Shown: positions 1 through 6,614, numbered from the stretch's first letter. The stretch: DNA of 12,612 nt from Anaerolineaceae bacterium (GCA_003524305.1 DQHW01000033.1:188043-200654), one strand, 5' to 3'. A program made the numbers and translations. The notes: a model not told the origin generated them from the sequence alone.

Positions 1-293
1 AGAAATTCCATATTGGATTGTCCACTCGCAAGCCACACTTCACCGACAGCCACGTCTTCAAAGGCAATCTCGCAGCTATCGGAGGATATCCTGAGCGTAA
101 ATCCCGTTCCTGCTTCCATCGGGGGGAGGAAAGTCTTCCAATCACCATTTTTCGTTACAGCGAGTGAACTTTCGCCCGCAAGTTGCACCGTTATCTCACT
201 GCCTTCTGTTGCCCGGCCCCAGATGCATATCGGCTTTCTGCGCTGAAGAACCATGCCATTTTGAAAGATCTGCGGAAGTATTATTTTGTTCAC
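1..293 (-). CDS. Sialate O-acetylesterase-type SGNH esterase, N-terminal part (runs off left edge)
   Basis: Only the first 97 codons lie in the window. The protein begins MNKIILPQIFQNGMVLQR, reaches GEVWLASGQSNMEF at residues 84-97 and then leaves the window. The NGMVLQR start followed by a beta-rich segment and the GQSN block (predicted nucleophile Ser93) is characteristic of the sialate O-acetylesterase/carbohydrate esterase family, which removes O-acetyl groups from sugars. I chose the GTG start at 293 because a strong AAGGAGGT site (301-308) sits 7 nt upstream. That site lies inside the last codons of the GH13 gene, whose TAA ends one base before the GTG, so the two genes are probably translationally coupled. 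There is no hydrophobic N-terminus, which suggests a cytoplasmic enzyme acting on imported sugar. The remaining catalytic residues are outside the window, so activity and true substrate (sialic acid, acetylated xylo-oligosaccharide or another ester) are open. Confidence 0.88.
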   Translation of the reverse strand, partial: MNKIILPQIFQNGMVLQRRKPICIWGRATEGSEITVQLAGESSLAVTKNGDWKTFLPPMEAGTGFTLRISSDSCEIAFEDVAVGEVWLASGQSNMEF

Positions 294-294
294 T

Positions 295-1770
295 TTATTT
301 ACCTCCTTGATCATAGAATACTTTTTCTGTTCCGTTGTCAGTATAAGTGATGCAAAAAATCTTGTCCTTGAAATTCGCTTCCAGCTTTGTAAAGTCTGCA
401 CCATTTATCCATGTGATAATTAGCGTACCGTCGGATTTGTCCTCGCCGATTTTCACCTCGCCGTTAAAAGCGGGGTGCGTGTTACGGAATTCCATGATCT
501 TATACATGTCTTGAAGCATCGGTTTGCGTACCGCCTCGGCAATCTCCGCGTCGGTATAGGTGTGACGATTGATGCTTCTGGGTTCCTCTCCACGCTTTAG
601 CGCCTCGATATCGTTTTCGCCGGCGAGCAGACCTACATAGTAAACCTGGGGTATCCCCGGGGTAAAGAACTGCACTACACGGGCTAGCAGATATGCATTG
701 TCATCGCAGCCGAGAGCTGAATAGTAGGTGCATCCCAACTGATATCTCTTTGCTTCTTTGCCCGAGGTCTTGATCATGATGCCCGGAAATTTCATATACG
801 GTTTTGCCGGAAGAGTGATCTCGTCGACTTTTTCTCTGACATAGTCTATTTCATCATCCGTCAACAATCCTGCGACATCCACAACGCCGATGCCGTCATG
901 CGTATCAAGCGTGGTGAACTGCTTGCGCGGGCAGATGTTCAGCCAGTGGATCAACCTGTCTGTTCTTTCGGTCATCAATCCGTGCAGCAGCAGCATTGGT
1001 AATGCGAAATCGTATACCCAGTAGCCCTTCTCTGCCATCTTTAACTGGATGTGATAGTTTTCGTGGATCTCGGGCAGCATCTCCGTCGCGCTCGACCTAA
1101 GTGGCTTCATACCGATGTCGAGCACATCCCAAATCTCAGGCTCCACAAAGAAACATGAAGTGCCCGGGAGCTTTGAGGCATATGCGAAGGCATCGAAGCG
1201 GATAATTGGTACATGTTTTGCTATCAGGCCGAGGTTACGTTCGTAATAATCCTGCGTCGCAGCGCTGTAAGGGTCGATGTCCACTTGTTCCTGGAAGAAG
1301 GTGTTCCAAAGATTGACCTTCTTTCCATCATCGCGCACGAACTCTAAATACGGTCCGTTTTCTTTGCGCCTGTACATGACTTCCAGTTCTTTCTCCGTGG
1401 GTTCGCCGTTGGGCCAGAATTTGTTCCAGTCGATGAACATGTCTTTATACGGGGAGGAGTCCCCATTTTTCATATAGTCTTTGAACTCCGCACATCTTAT
1501 AGAGACGTGGTTGAGCATAAAATCTGCCATCAGATAATATTTTTCGCCCAAGCGATCAATATCATCCCAAGAGCCCAGTGCCGGATCCACTATATCGTAA
1601 TTGATCACAGCAAAACCCCTGTCTCCTGACGAAGGGAAGAACGGCAAGATATGAACTCCTCCGAACACTTTTTTAAAATAGCGATCAAGCACCTCGTTCA
1701 GAGCACCAAGATCGTCTCCCATGGTGTTGGCGTAGGTGATCAGCATGGCCTTATTTTCAACTTTTTTCAT
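295..1770 (-). CDS. gtfA: GH13 subfamily 18 glycoside phosphorylase (sucrose phosphorylase family)
   Basis: A 491-residue protein, the usual length for sucrose phosphorylases, which convert an alpha-glucoside plus phosphate to alpha-glucose 1-phosphate and the released acceptor in the cytoplasm. Visible signatures are LITYANTMGDDL at the N-terminus, GGVHILPFFPSSGDRGF (37-53), the region II nucleophile Asp193 in IIRFDAF, acid/base Glu234 in LPEIHEN, region IV Asp292 in TLDTHDGIG, and FFTPGIPQVYYVG near the C-terminus. A longer start at 1794 exists, but AGGAG is ideally placed (7 nt) before the ATG at 1770, so I use 1770. The subfamily also contains sucrose 6'-phosphate, glucosylglycerol and glucosylglycerate phosphorylases. 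The SSGDRGF and GTSCFFVEPEIW segments recall the sucrose 6'-phosphate phosphorylase of Thermoanaerobacterium as I remember it, whereas Tyr343-Gln344 matches plain sucrose phosphorylases. The exact acceptor is therefore uncertain and the symbol is by family only. It is the first gene of a pair with the downstream esterase. Confidence 0.9.
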   Translation of the reverse strand: MKKVENKAMLITYANTMGDDLGALNEVLDRYFKKVFGGVHILPFFPSSGDRGFAVINYDIVDPALGSWDDIDRLGEKYYLMADFMLNHVSIRCAEFKDYMKNGDSSPYKDMFIDWNKFWPNGEPTEKELEVMYRRKENGPYLEFVRDDGKKVNLWNTFFQEQVDIDPYSAATQDYYERNLGLIAKHVPIIRFDAFAYASKLPGTSCFFVEPEIWDVLDIGMKPLRSSATEMLPEIHENYHIQLKMAEKGYWVYDFALPMLLLHGLMTERTDRLIHWLNICPRKQFTTLDTHDGIGVVDVAGLLTDDEIDYVREKVDEITLPAKPYMKFPGIMIKTSGKEAKRYQLGCTYYSALGCDDNAYLLARVVQFFTPGIPQVYYVGLLAGENDIEALKRGEEPRSINRHTYTDAEIAEAVRKPMLQDMYKIMEFRNTHPAFNGEVKIGEDKSDGTLIITWINGADFTKLEANFKDKIFCITYTDNGTEKVFYDQGGK

Positions 1771-2044
1771 TAGAGTTCTCCTGTTATTTTGCATTTTTTC
1801 TTCGAGTCCAATGAACAGGCATTTGACGACTACTTTATTGTGAGTAAAGGATTCGTAACAGAAATCTAGGAGGAAGCGGGATGATCTTATCCAAAATCGA
1901 TTAACACTCCATCACGATAAATCAGACTATTCACCAGGCAAGAGGAATTAAACCGCCTGCCTTGAGGGAAATATGCGGTTATCAAAGATCTAAAATACAT
2001 TGCTCAATACCAATAGTTAATAATGAAAACGCTTTGTTAAGCGA
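1771..2044. other. Intergenic region between the LplC-like permease gene and the GH13 gene
   Basis: About 270 bp with no credible gene. It holds the weak hairpin after the permease stop (2030-2043) and a 6-bp inverted repeat, AACCGC (1951-1956) with GCGGTT (1975-1980), which encloses 18 nt and could fold in RNA of either strand. No convincing promoter is visible for the GH13 gene on the minus strand. That gene may be transcribed by read-through from the permease genes or from a promoter I cannot recognise. Confidence 0.5.
2030..2043 (-). terminator. Weak hairpin just after the LplC-like permease gene
   Basis: On the minus strand the permease stop codon is followed, two bases on, by CGCTT-AACA-AAGCG and then TTTTCATT. 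A 5-bp stem with a short T run is a weak intrinsic terminator at best. It could reduce rather than stop transcription into the GH13 gene. The plus-strand reading TGAAAACGCTTTGT (2024-2037) also resembles a catabolite-response element in its left and central part but fails at the last two positions. Confidence 0.35.
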
Positions 2045-2926
2045 TCAGCCCTTGACGGAACCCAAAGTGATGCCTTTGACGAAATACTTTTGAAAGAAGG
2101 GGTATGCTATGAGCAAAGGCAATACGGCTATGACGGCAATAGCCATACGTACACTGACATTAGGAATGTCACGGGCAGATATCAAGGTACTTACATGGGA
2201 TTGTAGAAATGCTGCTTTGTTCATAACATCGTTCAGATAGTTCTGAATACCGAAGAGGTCTGTCCTGGTTGTCAGAAAGTAAATTCCATTCGTCCAGTTG
2301 TTCCAGTAGCCAATCAGCGACATGAGACCGATCGATGCAATAATCGGCTTACTCAGGGGAATCACGATCATTGTAAGGACCTGCACCTCGTTTGCACCGT
2401 CTATTTTTGCTGCTTCTAGCACCTCGCTTGGAATATTAGAGGTAAAGTACGACCTCATAATGATTACAAAGAATGCATTCATCAACAGGTAAGGCACGAT
2501 CATCCCAGCTAGAGAGTCTTTGACGTTCAGAACGTTGGTATAGACTAGATAAGTCGGCACAAGCCCACCATTGAAGAGCATGGTAAAAAATAGGAAGATG
2601 GAAATTGCGCTGCGGCCAGGAAGGTCCTTACAGGAAAGCGGATAGGCAAACAGTATTGTCAATAGCAAATTTACAGTAACACCAATGACTGATATGGTGA
2701 CGCTCATCAAATAGGCTCTGCCGATTGAGCCCATCGCCAGCCATAAATACTTATATGCTGCCAGGCTGAACTCCTTTGGCAATAGCGAATATCCGTTCTG
2801 GATCAGATAAATCTCGGATGTGAATGAATTCACGAATAAAAGCCAGAAGGGAATAACACAAACCACAACCAACACCACAAGAAACAAAGTTGAAAAAAAA
2901 CTAAAAATCTTGCTTGTATTTATCAT
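2045..2926 (-). CDS. Sugar ABC transporter permease, LplC/YtcP type (CUT1 family)
   Basis: A 293-residue inner-membrane permease with about six hydrophobic segments, the first at residues 8-34. It forms one half of the membrane channel of a sugar importer together with the LplB-like protein encoded just upstream. The EAA loop that contacts the ATPase is clear: EAAKIDGANEVQ starts at residue 171, with Asp176-Gly177 and Pro190 in the expected order. FNGGLVPTYL (118-127) and the C-terminal YPFFQKYFVKGITLGSVKG are typical of the LplC/YtcP branch, which carries complex oligosaccharides or unknown glycans. The start at 2926 lies 16 nt after the stop of the preceding permease gene, with GGAG about 10 nt upstream. 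No ATP-binding gene is present in the window, and this family usually shares a MsmX-type ATPase encoded elsewhere. The substrate is not deducible. Confidence 0.93.
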   Translation of the reverse strand: MINTSKIFSFFSTLFLVVLVVVCVIPFWLLFVNSFTSEIYLIQNGYSLLPKEFSLAAYKYLWLAMGSIGRAYLMSVTISVIGVTVNLLLTILFAYPLSCKDLPGRSAISIFLFFTMLFNGGLVPTYLVYTNVLNVKDSLAGMIVPYLLMNAFFVIIMRSYFTSNIPSEVLEAAKIDGANEVQVLTMIVIPLSKPIIASIGLMSLIGYWNNWTNGIYFLTTRTDLFGIQNYLNDVMNKAAFLQSHVSTLISARDIPNVSVRMAIAVIAVLPLLIAYPFFQKYFVKGITLGSVKG

Positions 2927-2942
2927 TTTTTCATTTCTCCAT

Positions 2943-3938
2943 TTATAAAAGAGCGCTTTCTTTATCCAACTTCTTTATGATCCAGTTAGCCCCGAACACC
3001 AAGACAAAGCCAACTAACGATTGAAGAAAGCCGGCGGCAGAAGAGCGTCCAACATCATTGAGTTCCAGGAGCGCCCTATATACAAAGGTGTCAATCGTCT
3101 GGGTAGTTGAGTACAAAAGTCCGCTGTGTTGTGGAATTTGATAGAATAATCCGAAATCTGAATAGCATATCCGACCCACTGCCAGCAGCACCAGGATGAT
3201 GATGGTGGGCTTCAGGCTCGGGATGGTAATATAGAGGATCTGCTTCCATGTGCTTGCACCATCCATCACAGCCGCTTCATAAAGACACTTGTCTATACTG
3301 ATGACTGAAGAATAATAAATGATCGAACTGTAACCGAAGGACATCCACAGAAATACCAGCGTTATTATCACAGGCCAGTATTTGGCTTCGTTGTACCACT
3401 TTATGCCATGCTCTATCCCTAATAAAGGAAATATTGTATTGTTCACAAAACCGTTAGACGGACTCAGAAACGCGAAAACGATGTAACTTACAATGACTGT
3501 GGAAAGCAGAAACGGGACCAGGAAAACGACCTGACTGATGTTCTTAAAAAATTTATTGCTTGTACAATCGAGTGCGATCGCCACTGTGATAGCCAGCAGG
3601 TTTCCCAAGACAATGAACCCGAGGTTATACAATATGGTGTTGCGAATAGCTATCAATGCATCGTTATTGCTGAACAGGTACGTAAAGTTACTCAAGCCAA
3701 TCCATGGACTTTGGAAAATGCCCAACGAATAATTGACCTTTTTGAATGCGATCAGCAATCCCATCATAGGAAGGTAATTATTAAGTATCAGATATGCGAT
3801 TCCCGGCAATAACATCAGGTAAAGCGGCAAGAAGCGTAAAAACCTCCTTCTTCTCTTCTGTTTCAAATTGGTTTTTTCGTTAATGGGCATTCCCTGCTCG
3901 TTTATAGTCTCTGTCAATTTTCCCAAAATAAACTCCAT
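2943..3938 (-). CDS. Sugar ABC transporter permease, LplB type (CUT1 family)
   Basis: A 331-residue inner-membrane permease, partner of the LplC-like protein. A basic stretch KQKRRRRFLRFLP (27-39) precedes the first membrane segment (38-56). The segment YLPMMGLLIAFKKVNY (55-70) followed by SPWIGLSNF is a strong hallmark of the LplB branch. The EAA loop EAAVMDGASTWKQ begins at residue 221 with Asp226-Gly227 and Pro240, and the C-terminus has the usual DVGRSSAAGFLQS (295-307). The ATG at 3938 is preceded by AAAGGTAGAGGA, a usable ribosome binding site; a second ATG 16 codons in has a poorer one. This is the first gene of the leftward operon. If the putative promoter near 4560-4600 is right, it has an untranslated leader of roughly 600 nt. 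Confidence 0.93.
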   Translation of the reverse strand: MEFILGKLTETINEQGMPINEKTNLKQKRRRRFLRFLPLYLMLLPGIAYLILNNYLPMMGLLIAFKKVNYSLGIFQSPWIGLSNFTYLFSNNDALIAIRNTILYNLGFIVLGNLLAITVAIALDCTSNKFFKNISQVVFLVPFLLSTVIVSYIVFAFLSPSNGFVNNTIFPLLGIEHGIKWYNEAKYWPVIITLVFLWMSFGYSSIIYYSSVISIDKCLYEAAVMDGASTWKQILYITIPSLKPTIIILVLLAVGRICYSDFGLFYQIPQHSGLLYSTTQTIDTFVYRALLELNDVGRSSAAGFLQSLVGFVLVFGANWIIKKLDKESALL

Positions 3939-3973
3939 TCCTCTACCTTTGCCTGCGATAAAAATAGTGATGA

Positions 3974-4090
3974 AAACAAGGCAAGTTCCTGCTCGTTGTA
4001 GATACCAATGTCTTGAAGGGCAAGATCAACTCTAAAGTATGGCAAGTGAAGTTGAAAAATGTCTTAGAACTCAATCCTGCAGATTTATAG
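3974..4090 (+). pseudogene. Possible C-terminal remnant of an unidentified protein
   Basis: The plus strand is open for 38 codons and ends in TAG. It begins KQGKFLLVVDTNVLKG and ends KNVLELNPADL. The alternating hydrophobic strands look like real protein, but there is no start codon in frame, four in-frame stops lie immediately upstream (TAA, TAG, TGA, TGA), and further upstream the strand is antisense to the permease gene. The fragment is followed directly by a nested inverted repeat. I do not recognise the family. It may be the tail of a gene whose front was lost by rearrangement, or chance. Confidence 0.25.
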
Positions 4091-4141
4091 GTGCATGAAT
4101 TGTTAGGCTTGTAAAGAAGCGTGATTCTTTAGTCCATGCAC
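4091..4141. repeat. Nested inverted repeat in the permease leader
   Basis: GTGCATG (4091-4097) pairs with CATGCAC (4135-4141), and inside this TAAAGAA (4112-4118) pairs with TTCTTTA (4125-4131) around a 6-nt loop. The two perfect 7-bp stems are separated by an asymmetric internal loop of 14 nt and 3 nt. Wobble pairs would lengthen the outer stem. The structure could fold in RNA from either strand. On the plus strand it is followed by TTGTCTTTT. Confidence 0.55.
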
Positions 4142-4238
4142 TTGTCTTTTAGTTAAATTTGCAGTGATTCAACCGATACCTTTCTTCTTTATATACTTTT
4201 ATTAAGGGCAGGTTTATGAATATTGTCTGCTAAATTTG

Positions 4239-4290
4239 TTTTGTGGCAATGATAAAAAAATACTTCGTCTTAGTGTTTATTTCCACAAAA
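4239..4290. repeat. Spaced inverted repeat TTTTGTGG / CCACAAAA
   Basis: TTTTGTGG (4239-4246) and CCACAAAA (4283-4290) are perfect 8-bp complements with 36 bp between the arms. They could form a stem in the permease leader transcript or be two protein half-sites. No known regulator is implied. Confidence 0.35.
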
Positions 4291-4378
4291 GGGATTGTTT
4301 CCAATTAATCACACTAATATTCCGGCATTTGTTCTCCAGCAGCCTGTCTTTGAATGTCGATTTTGCTTGTACTATTCC

Positions 4379-4400
4379 CCGGAATCAAACATAATTCCGG
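4379..4400. repeat. Palindrome CCGGAAT-8-ATTCCGG
   Basis: A perfect 7-bp dyad (4379-4385 with 4394-4400) around the 8-nt loop CAAACATA. A third copy of the half-site ATTCCGG lies at 4319-4325, exactly 75 bp before the right arm. It fits a dimeric repressor operator or an RNA hairpin in the permease leader. Confidence 0.4.
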
Positions 4401-4576
4401 TTGTAACGCCTTTCAGAATTCAGAGCGAATATTTTACGATCAGAATCCTTGAGACTGCTTTTTTTTGAAAAGAATTGACACCCAACATCAAGTCTGCCAG
4501 AAAGGAAAATCGGTACATATTAGCTATGCTGGCGTTTACTTCATGATTTCTTTAAACATCGTAACAAAGGCAAATA

Positions 4577-4618
4577 CTTAAAAATATCAAAATTCTGTTT
4601 AAAAGTATTACATTTCTG
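4577..4618 (-). promoter_or_regulatory. Tandem 21-bp direct repeat upstream of the permease operon (putative AraC-type regulator site)
   Basis: Read on the minus strand, two adjacent 21-bp units start CAGAAATGTAAT (from 4618) and CAGAATTTTGAT (from 4597) and agree at 16 of 21 positions. The second unit ends in a good -35-like TTGATA (4590 down to 4585); I see no convincing -10 box at the right spacing. The core CAGAA..TTGAT also occurs in the repeats facing the binding-protein gene. A two-turn direct repeat is what a dimeric AraC-family activator would be expected to bind, and such a regulator is encoded at 9360-10955. Confidence 0.5.
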
Positions 4619-4820
4619 AAATTAATTACAGTTCTTTATAAAAATGCGATTTACGCAAGGATTTCATATTGACCATATTTACAAATTTTTCATGCACAAA
4701 TTTCGGCCGGCTATTATTGTCTTTTATCAGATAATCGAAACAAAACGCTAGTTGTTTATACGAAAGATAACACAAAACGTCTGGCATCTAAAAGAAAAAT
4801 TGACATTATATTTCGGATAC

Positions 4821-4883
4821 CTTGACTGAAATTTGAAGTAAATAGCCGGAAAGTTGATAAAAAGCGCCAGAAAATTGATGGCA
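4821..4883 (+). promoter_or_regulatory. Triple 21-bp-period direct repeat upstream of the binding-protein gene (putative AraC-type regulator site)
   Basis: The core GAAANTTGA occurs at 4828, 4849 and 4870, exactly 21 bp apart. The two copies nearest the gene are longer: GCCGGAAAGTTGAT (4845-4858) and GCCAGAAAATTGAT (4866-4879), identical at 12 of 14 positions. The distal copy, GACTGAAATTTGAA (4824-4837), is weaker. The copy nearest the gene overlaps a possible -35 box. The spacing of two helical turns and the direct orientation fit an AraC-type activator dimer, most simply the response regulator encoded in this window. Confidence 0.6.
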
Positions 4884-4902
4884 GAGCTTTTAATCCTATT
4901 GT
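4875..4902 (+). promoter_or_regulatory. Possible activator-dependent promoter of the binding-protein gene
   Basis: TTGATG (4875-4880) and TATTGT (4897-4902) are separated by 16 bp. Both boxes are imperfect, as expected for an activated promoter, and the -35 box overlaps the gene-proximal direct repeat. The leader to the ATG would be roughly 60 nt. The reading is tentative. Confidence 0.35.
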
Positions 4903-4969
4903 TATTATGTTAATACCATAGGCTGATCGTCCCTGTGAAAAATCGATTGAATAGACAAGGAGAAACAAA

Positions 4970-6535
4970 ATGAAAAAGCATGGCATTTTTACGAAGATCT
5001 TTTTTATGCTGCTTATTGTTTCAATGCTCAGTGCCTGCGGCACCCCCGCTAGTACTACCACCCCCGCTGCTGGTAGTACTGAGCCTGCTGAAGCTGCGGC
5101 CGCCACCACTACTGAGGTAGCAAGCAGTGGTGAGGATTATCCTGTCATTCGTATGGCCTACACTAGAATTTTTCCAACACCTTCCGAATCAAAAATTGAG
5201 GAAGCTCTAAATGTCATTATGCGGGAAGAGGCACAGGCTGAGATTGATCTCGTTCCTGTCGACTTCTCATCTATGACCACCCAGTTCAACCTTATGCTCT
5301 CCGGTGGCGCCGACTCTATCGACATCTTCTCGTCCTTCTGGTACATGCCTCTGAGCACCCTTGTTTCAAACGGTCAGGTCGCCCCACTGGATGATCTGCT
5401 TTCGTCGGATGGACAGGGCATTCTAGACTTATTTGATGCAACACCAAAAGTTCTTGACTCCGCCAAGATTGACGGCAAACTCTATGGTGTTCCTTCTTAT
5501 GGCCCCTACTCCTCTCCTATGCTCTACATCGTCAAGAAAACTGATTCTGACTCCGCTGACATCGACTGGACTAACATCCACACGTTAGATGAAGTCACAG
5601 AAGCTATCCTTAAAATGAAGAAGGTTAACCCGTCACATTACTATATTCCTGGTGCCACTGAGACCTACTGGATCCCTAAAGACATCGATTACCTCAGCGA
5701 CACAAACTTCCTCGGCGTTCTGACCGACCCTCTGCACAGTACTAAAGTTGAAAATTACTACGAATCTGACTATTTCATGAACTTCCTTAATAACGTCAAG
5801 ATCTGGCAAGCAAATGATGTTATCTCTCCCGACAGCATGAGCAATACCAACCCAAATCTATTGAGCTTACAGAATGGTATTGCCGTCGGCACACCCGGTT
5901 ATGGTTGGGACCTAGATGAATGGCTTTACGAAGCTAACATACAACAGGTTTACGGCGACGATATGACCGGCACTCAAATTGGTGACCGCTTTATCACCAC
6001 TGGAAACGCCACCACGTATCTTTGGCACATTACCAGTTTCTCTAAAAATAAAGAAGCTGCAATGCGTATTCTGAGAGTCTTCTACTCAAACGCGGAAGCT
6101 GCGAATCTTCTTGGTAATGGTATCGAAGGTGAAAACTATATTCTCAACGAAGACGGCAAAGTTGAATTCCCCGAAGGCATGAATATGACGAATTGTGGGT
6201 GGACTGGCATCGGTGCTTCCTACCACCTACCAAATTCCTCATCTAGCCCGGTTTGGAACCATCAACCTGACGACATGTGGCAAATGATGGCAGATACTAA
6301 TGCTGAAGCTAAGGCATCTCTGGCGCTTGGTTTCTCCTTTGACAGCACTCCTGTTGCTGACCAGGTAACCGCATGCAGTAACGTTATCGCTCAGTACTAC
6401 CTGCCGCTCATCAATGGAGAAGTTGATATCGACGAGGTACTCCCTGTATTTCAACAAGCGCTAAAAGATGCGGGCATTGACCAAGTCATCGCTGAAAAGC
6501 AAGCTCAATTGGATGCATGGCTGGCAACAAAATAA
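4970..6535 (+). CDS. Sugar ABC transporter solute-binding lipoprotein (LplA/YtcQ-like)
   Basis: A 521-residue extracellular binding protein that would capture the sugar and deliver it to the LplB/LplC-type permeases encoded divergently. The N-terminus has a short basic start, a hydrophobic core (10-20) and the lipobox LSAC with lipidated Cys23. A low-complexity Ala/Thr/Ser/Pro linker (about 25-52) tethers the folded domain. VDFSSMTTQFNLMLSGG (97-113) and KIDGKLYGVPS (166-176) are typical of the family 1 solute-binding fold, and the length fits the long LplA/YtcQ-type members. The start is secure: AAGGAG (4957-4962) lies 7 nt before the ATG. By eye the gene prefers C-ending codons in long stretches, which suggests high expression relative to its neighbours. 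It is first in the rightward operon and is followed by a strong hairpin. The ligand is unknown. Confidence 0.93.
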   Translation: MKKHGIFTKIFFMLLIVSMLSACGTPASTTTPAAGSTEPAEAAAATTTEVASSGEDYPVIRMAYTRIFPTPSESKIEEALNVIMREEAQAEIDLVPVDFSSMTTQFNLMLSGGADSIDIFSSFWYMPLSTLVSNGQVAPLDDLLSSDGQGILDLFDATPKVLDSAKIDGKLYGVPSYGPYSSPMLYIVKKTDSDSADIDWTNIHTLDEVTEAILKMKKVNPSHYYIPGATETYWIPKDIDYLSDTNFLGVLTDPLHSTKVENYYESDYFMNFLNNVKIWQANDVISPDSMSNTNPNLLSLQNGIAVGTPGYGWDLDEWLYEANIQQVYGDDMTGTQIGDRFITTGNATTYLWHITSFSKNKEAAMRILRVFYSNAEAANLLGNGIEGENYILNEDGKVEFPEGMNMTNCGWTGIGASYHLPNSSSSPVWNHQPDDMWQMMADTNAEAKASLALGFSFDSTPVADQVTACSNVIAQYYLPLINGEVDIDEVLPVFQQALKDAGIDQVIAEKQAQLDAWLATK

Positions 6536-6570
6536 CCAATTGCCGCTAATTGAGAGTTAATTAAAACTGG

Positions 6571-6598
6571 AACGAGGGCACTTCAGTGCCCTCGTTTT
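6571..6598 (+). terminator. Hairpin terminator after the binding-protein gene
   Basis: AACGAGGGCAC pairs perfectly with GTGCCCTCGTT across the four-base loop TTCA, giving an 11-bp GC-rich stem (6571-6596), followed by a T run of only four bases. It lies 36 bp after the stop codon and 17 bp before the next start. It probably lets part of the transcription through to the MFS gene while protecting the 3' end of the abundant binding-protein message. Confidence 0.85.
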
Positions 6599-6614
6599 CA
6601 CAAGGGAACCATCT

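Larger units (their letters stand above)
3939..4969. promoter_or_regulatory. Divergent control region (about 1 kb) between permease and binding-protein genes
   Basis: An AT-rich stretch with no intact gene separates the leftward permease operon from the rightward binding-protein operon. It contains two sets of 21-bp-period direct repeats (4577-4618 facing left and 4821-4879 facing right), a possible promoter for the binding-protein gene (4875-4902), three inverted repeats in the presumed permease leader (4091-4141, 4239-4290, 4379-4400), and a coding-like fragment (3974-4090). A region this long suggests more than simple divergent promoters: an extended leader, or remains of lost DNA, or both. 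Confidence 0.7.

Noticed and set aside
1881..1904. Seven-codon plus-strand reading frame with a perfect AGGAGG ribosome site (MILSKID)
   Set aside because: It has good initiation signals but no gene follows on this strand and no promoter is visible; most likely chance.
2024..2037. Catabolite-response-element-like TGAAAACGCTTTGT
   Set aside because: The last two consensus bases do not match, and it sits at the end of the permease gene where it overlaps a hairpin.
4250..4309. 19-codon frame starting MIKKYFVLVF resembling a signal peptide
   Set aside because: No ribosome binding site and too short to separate from chance in AT-rich sequence.
4432..4530. 32-codon minus-strand frame in the permease leader starting MYRFSFLADL
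   Set aside because: No Shine-Dalgarno sequence before the ATG and nothing recognisable in the peptide.
4644..4751. 35-codon plus-strand reading frame starting MRFTQGFHID
   Set aside because: No ribosome binding site, AT-rich DNA, no recognisable family, and it overlaps the presumed control region.
4800..4828. Perfect -35 box TTGACA upstream of the binding-protein gene
   Set aside because: No acceptable -10 box at 16-18 bp; the TTGATG/TATTGT pair beside the direct repeats is a better candidate.
4756..5109. 117-codon minus-strand frame across the binding-protein start
   Set aside because: It is antisense to the signal peptide and linker of a well-supported gene and has no start signal or family resemblance.
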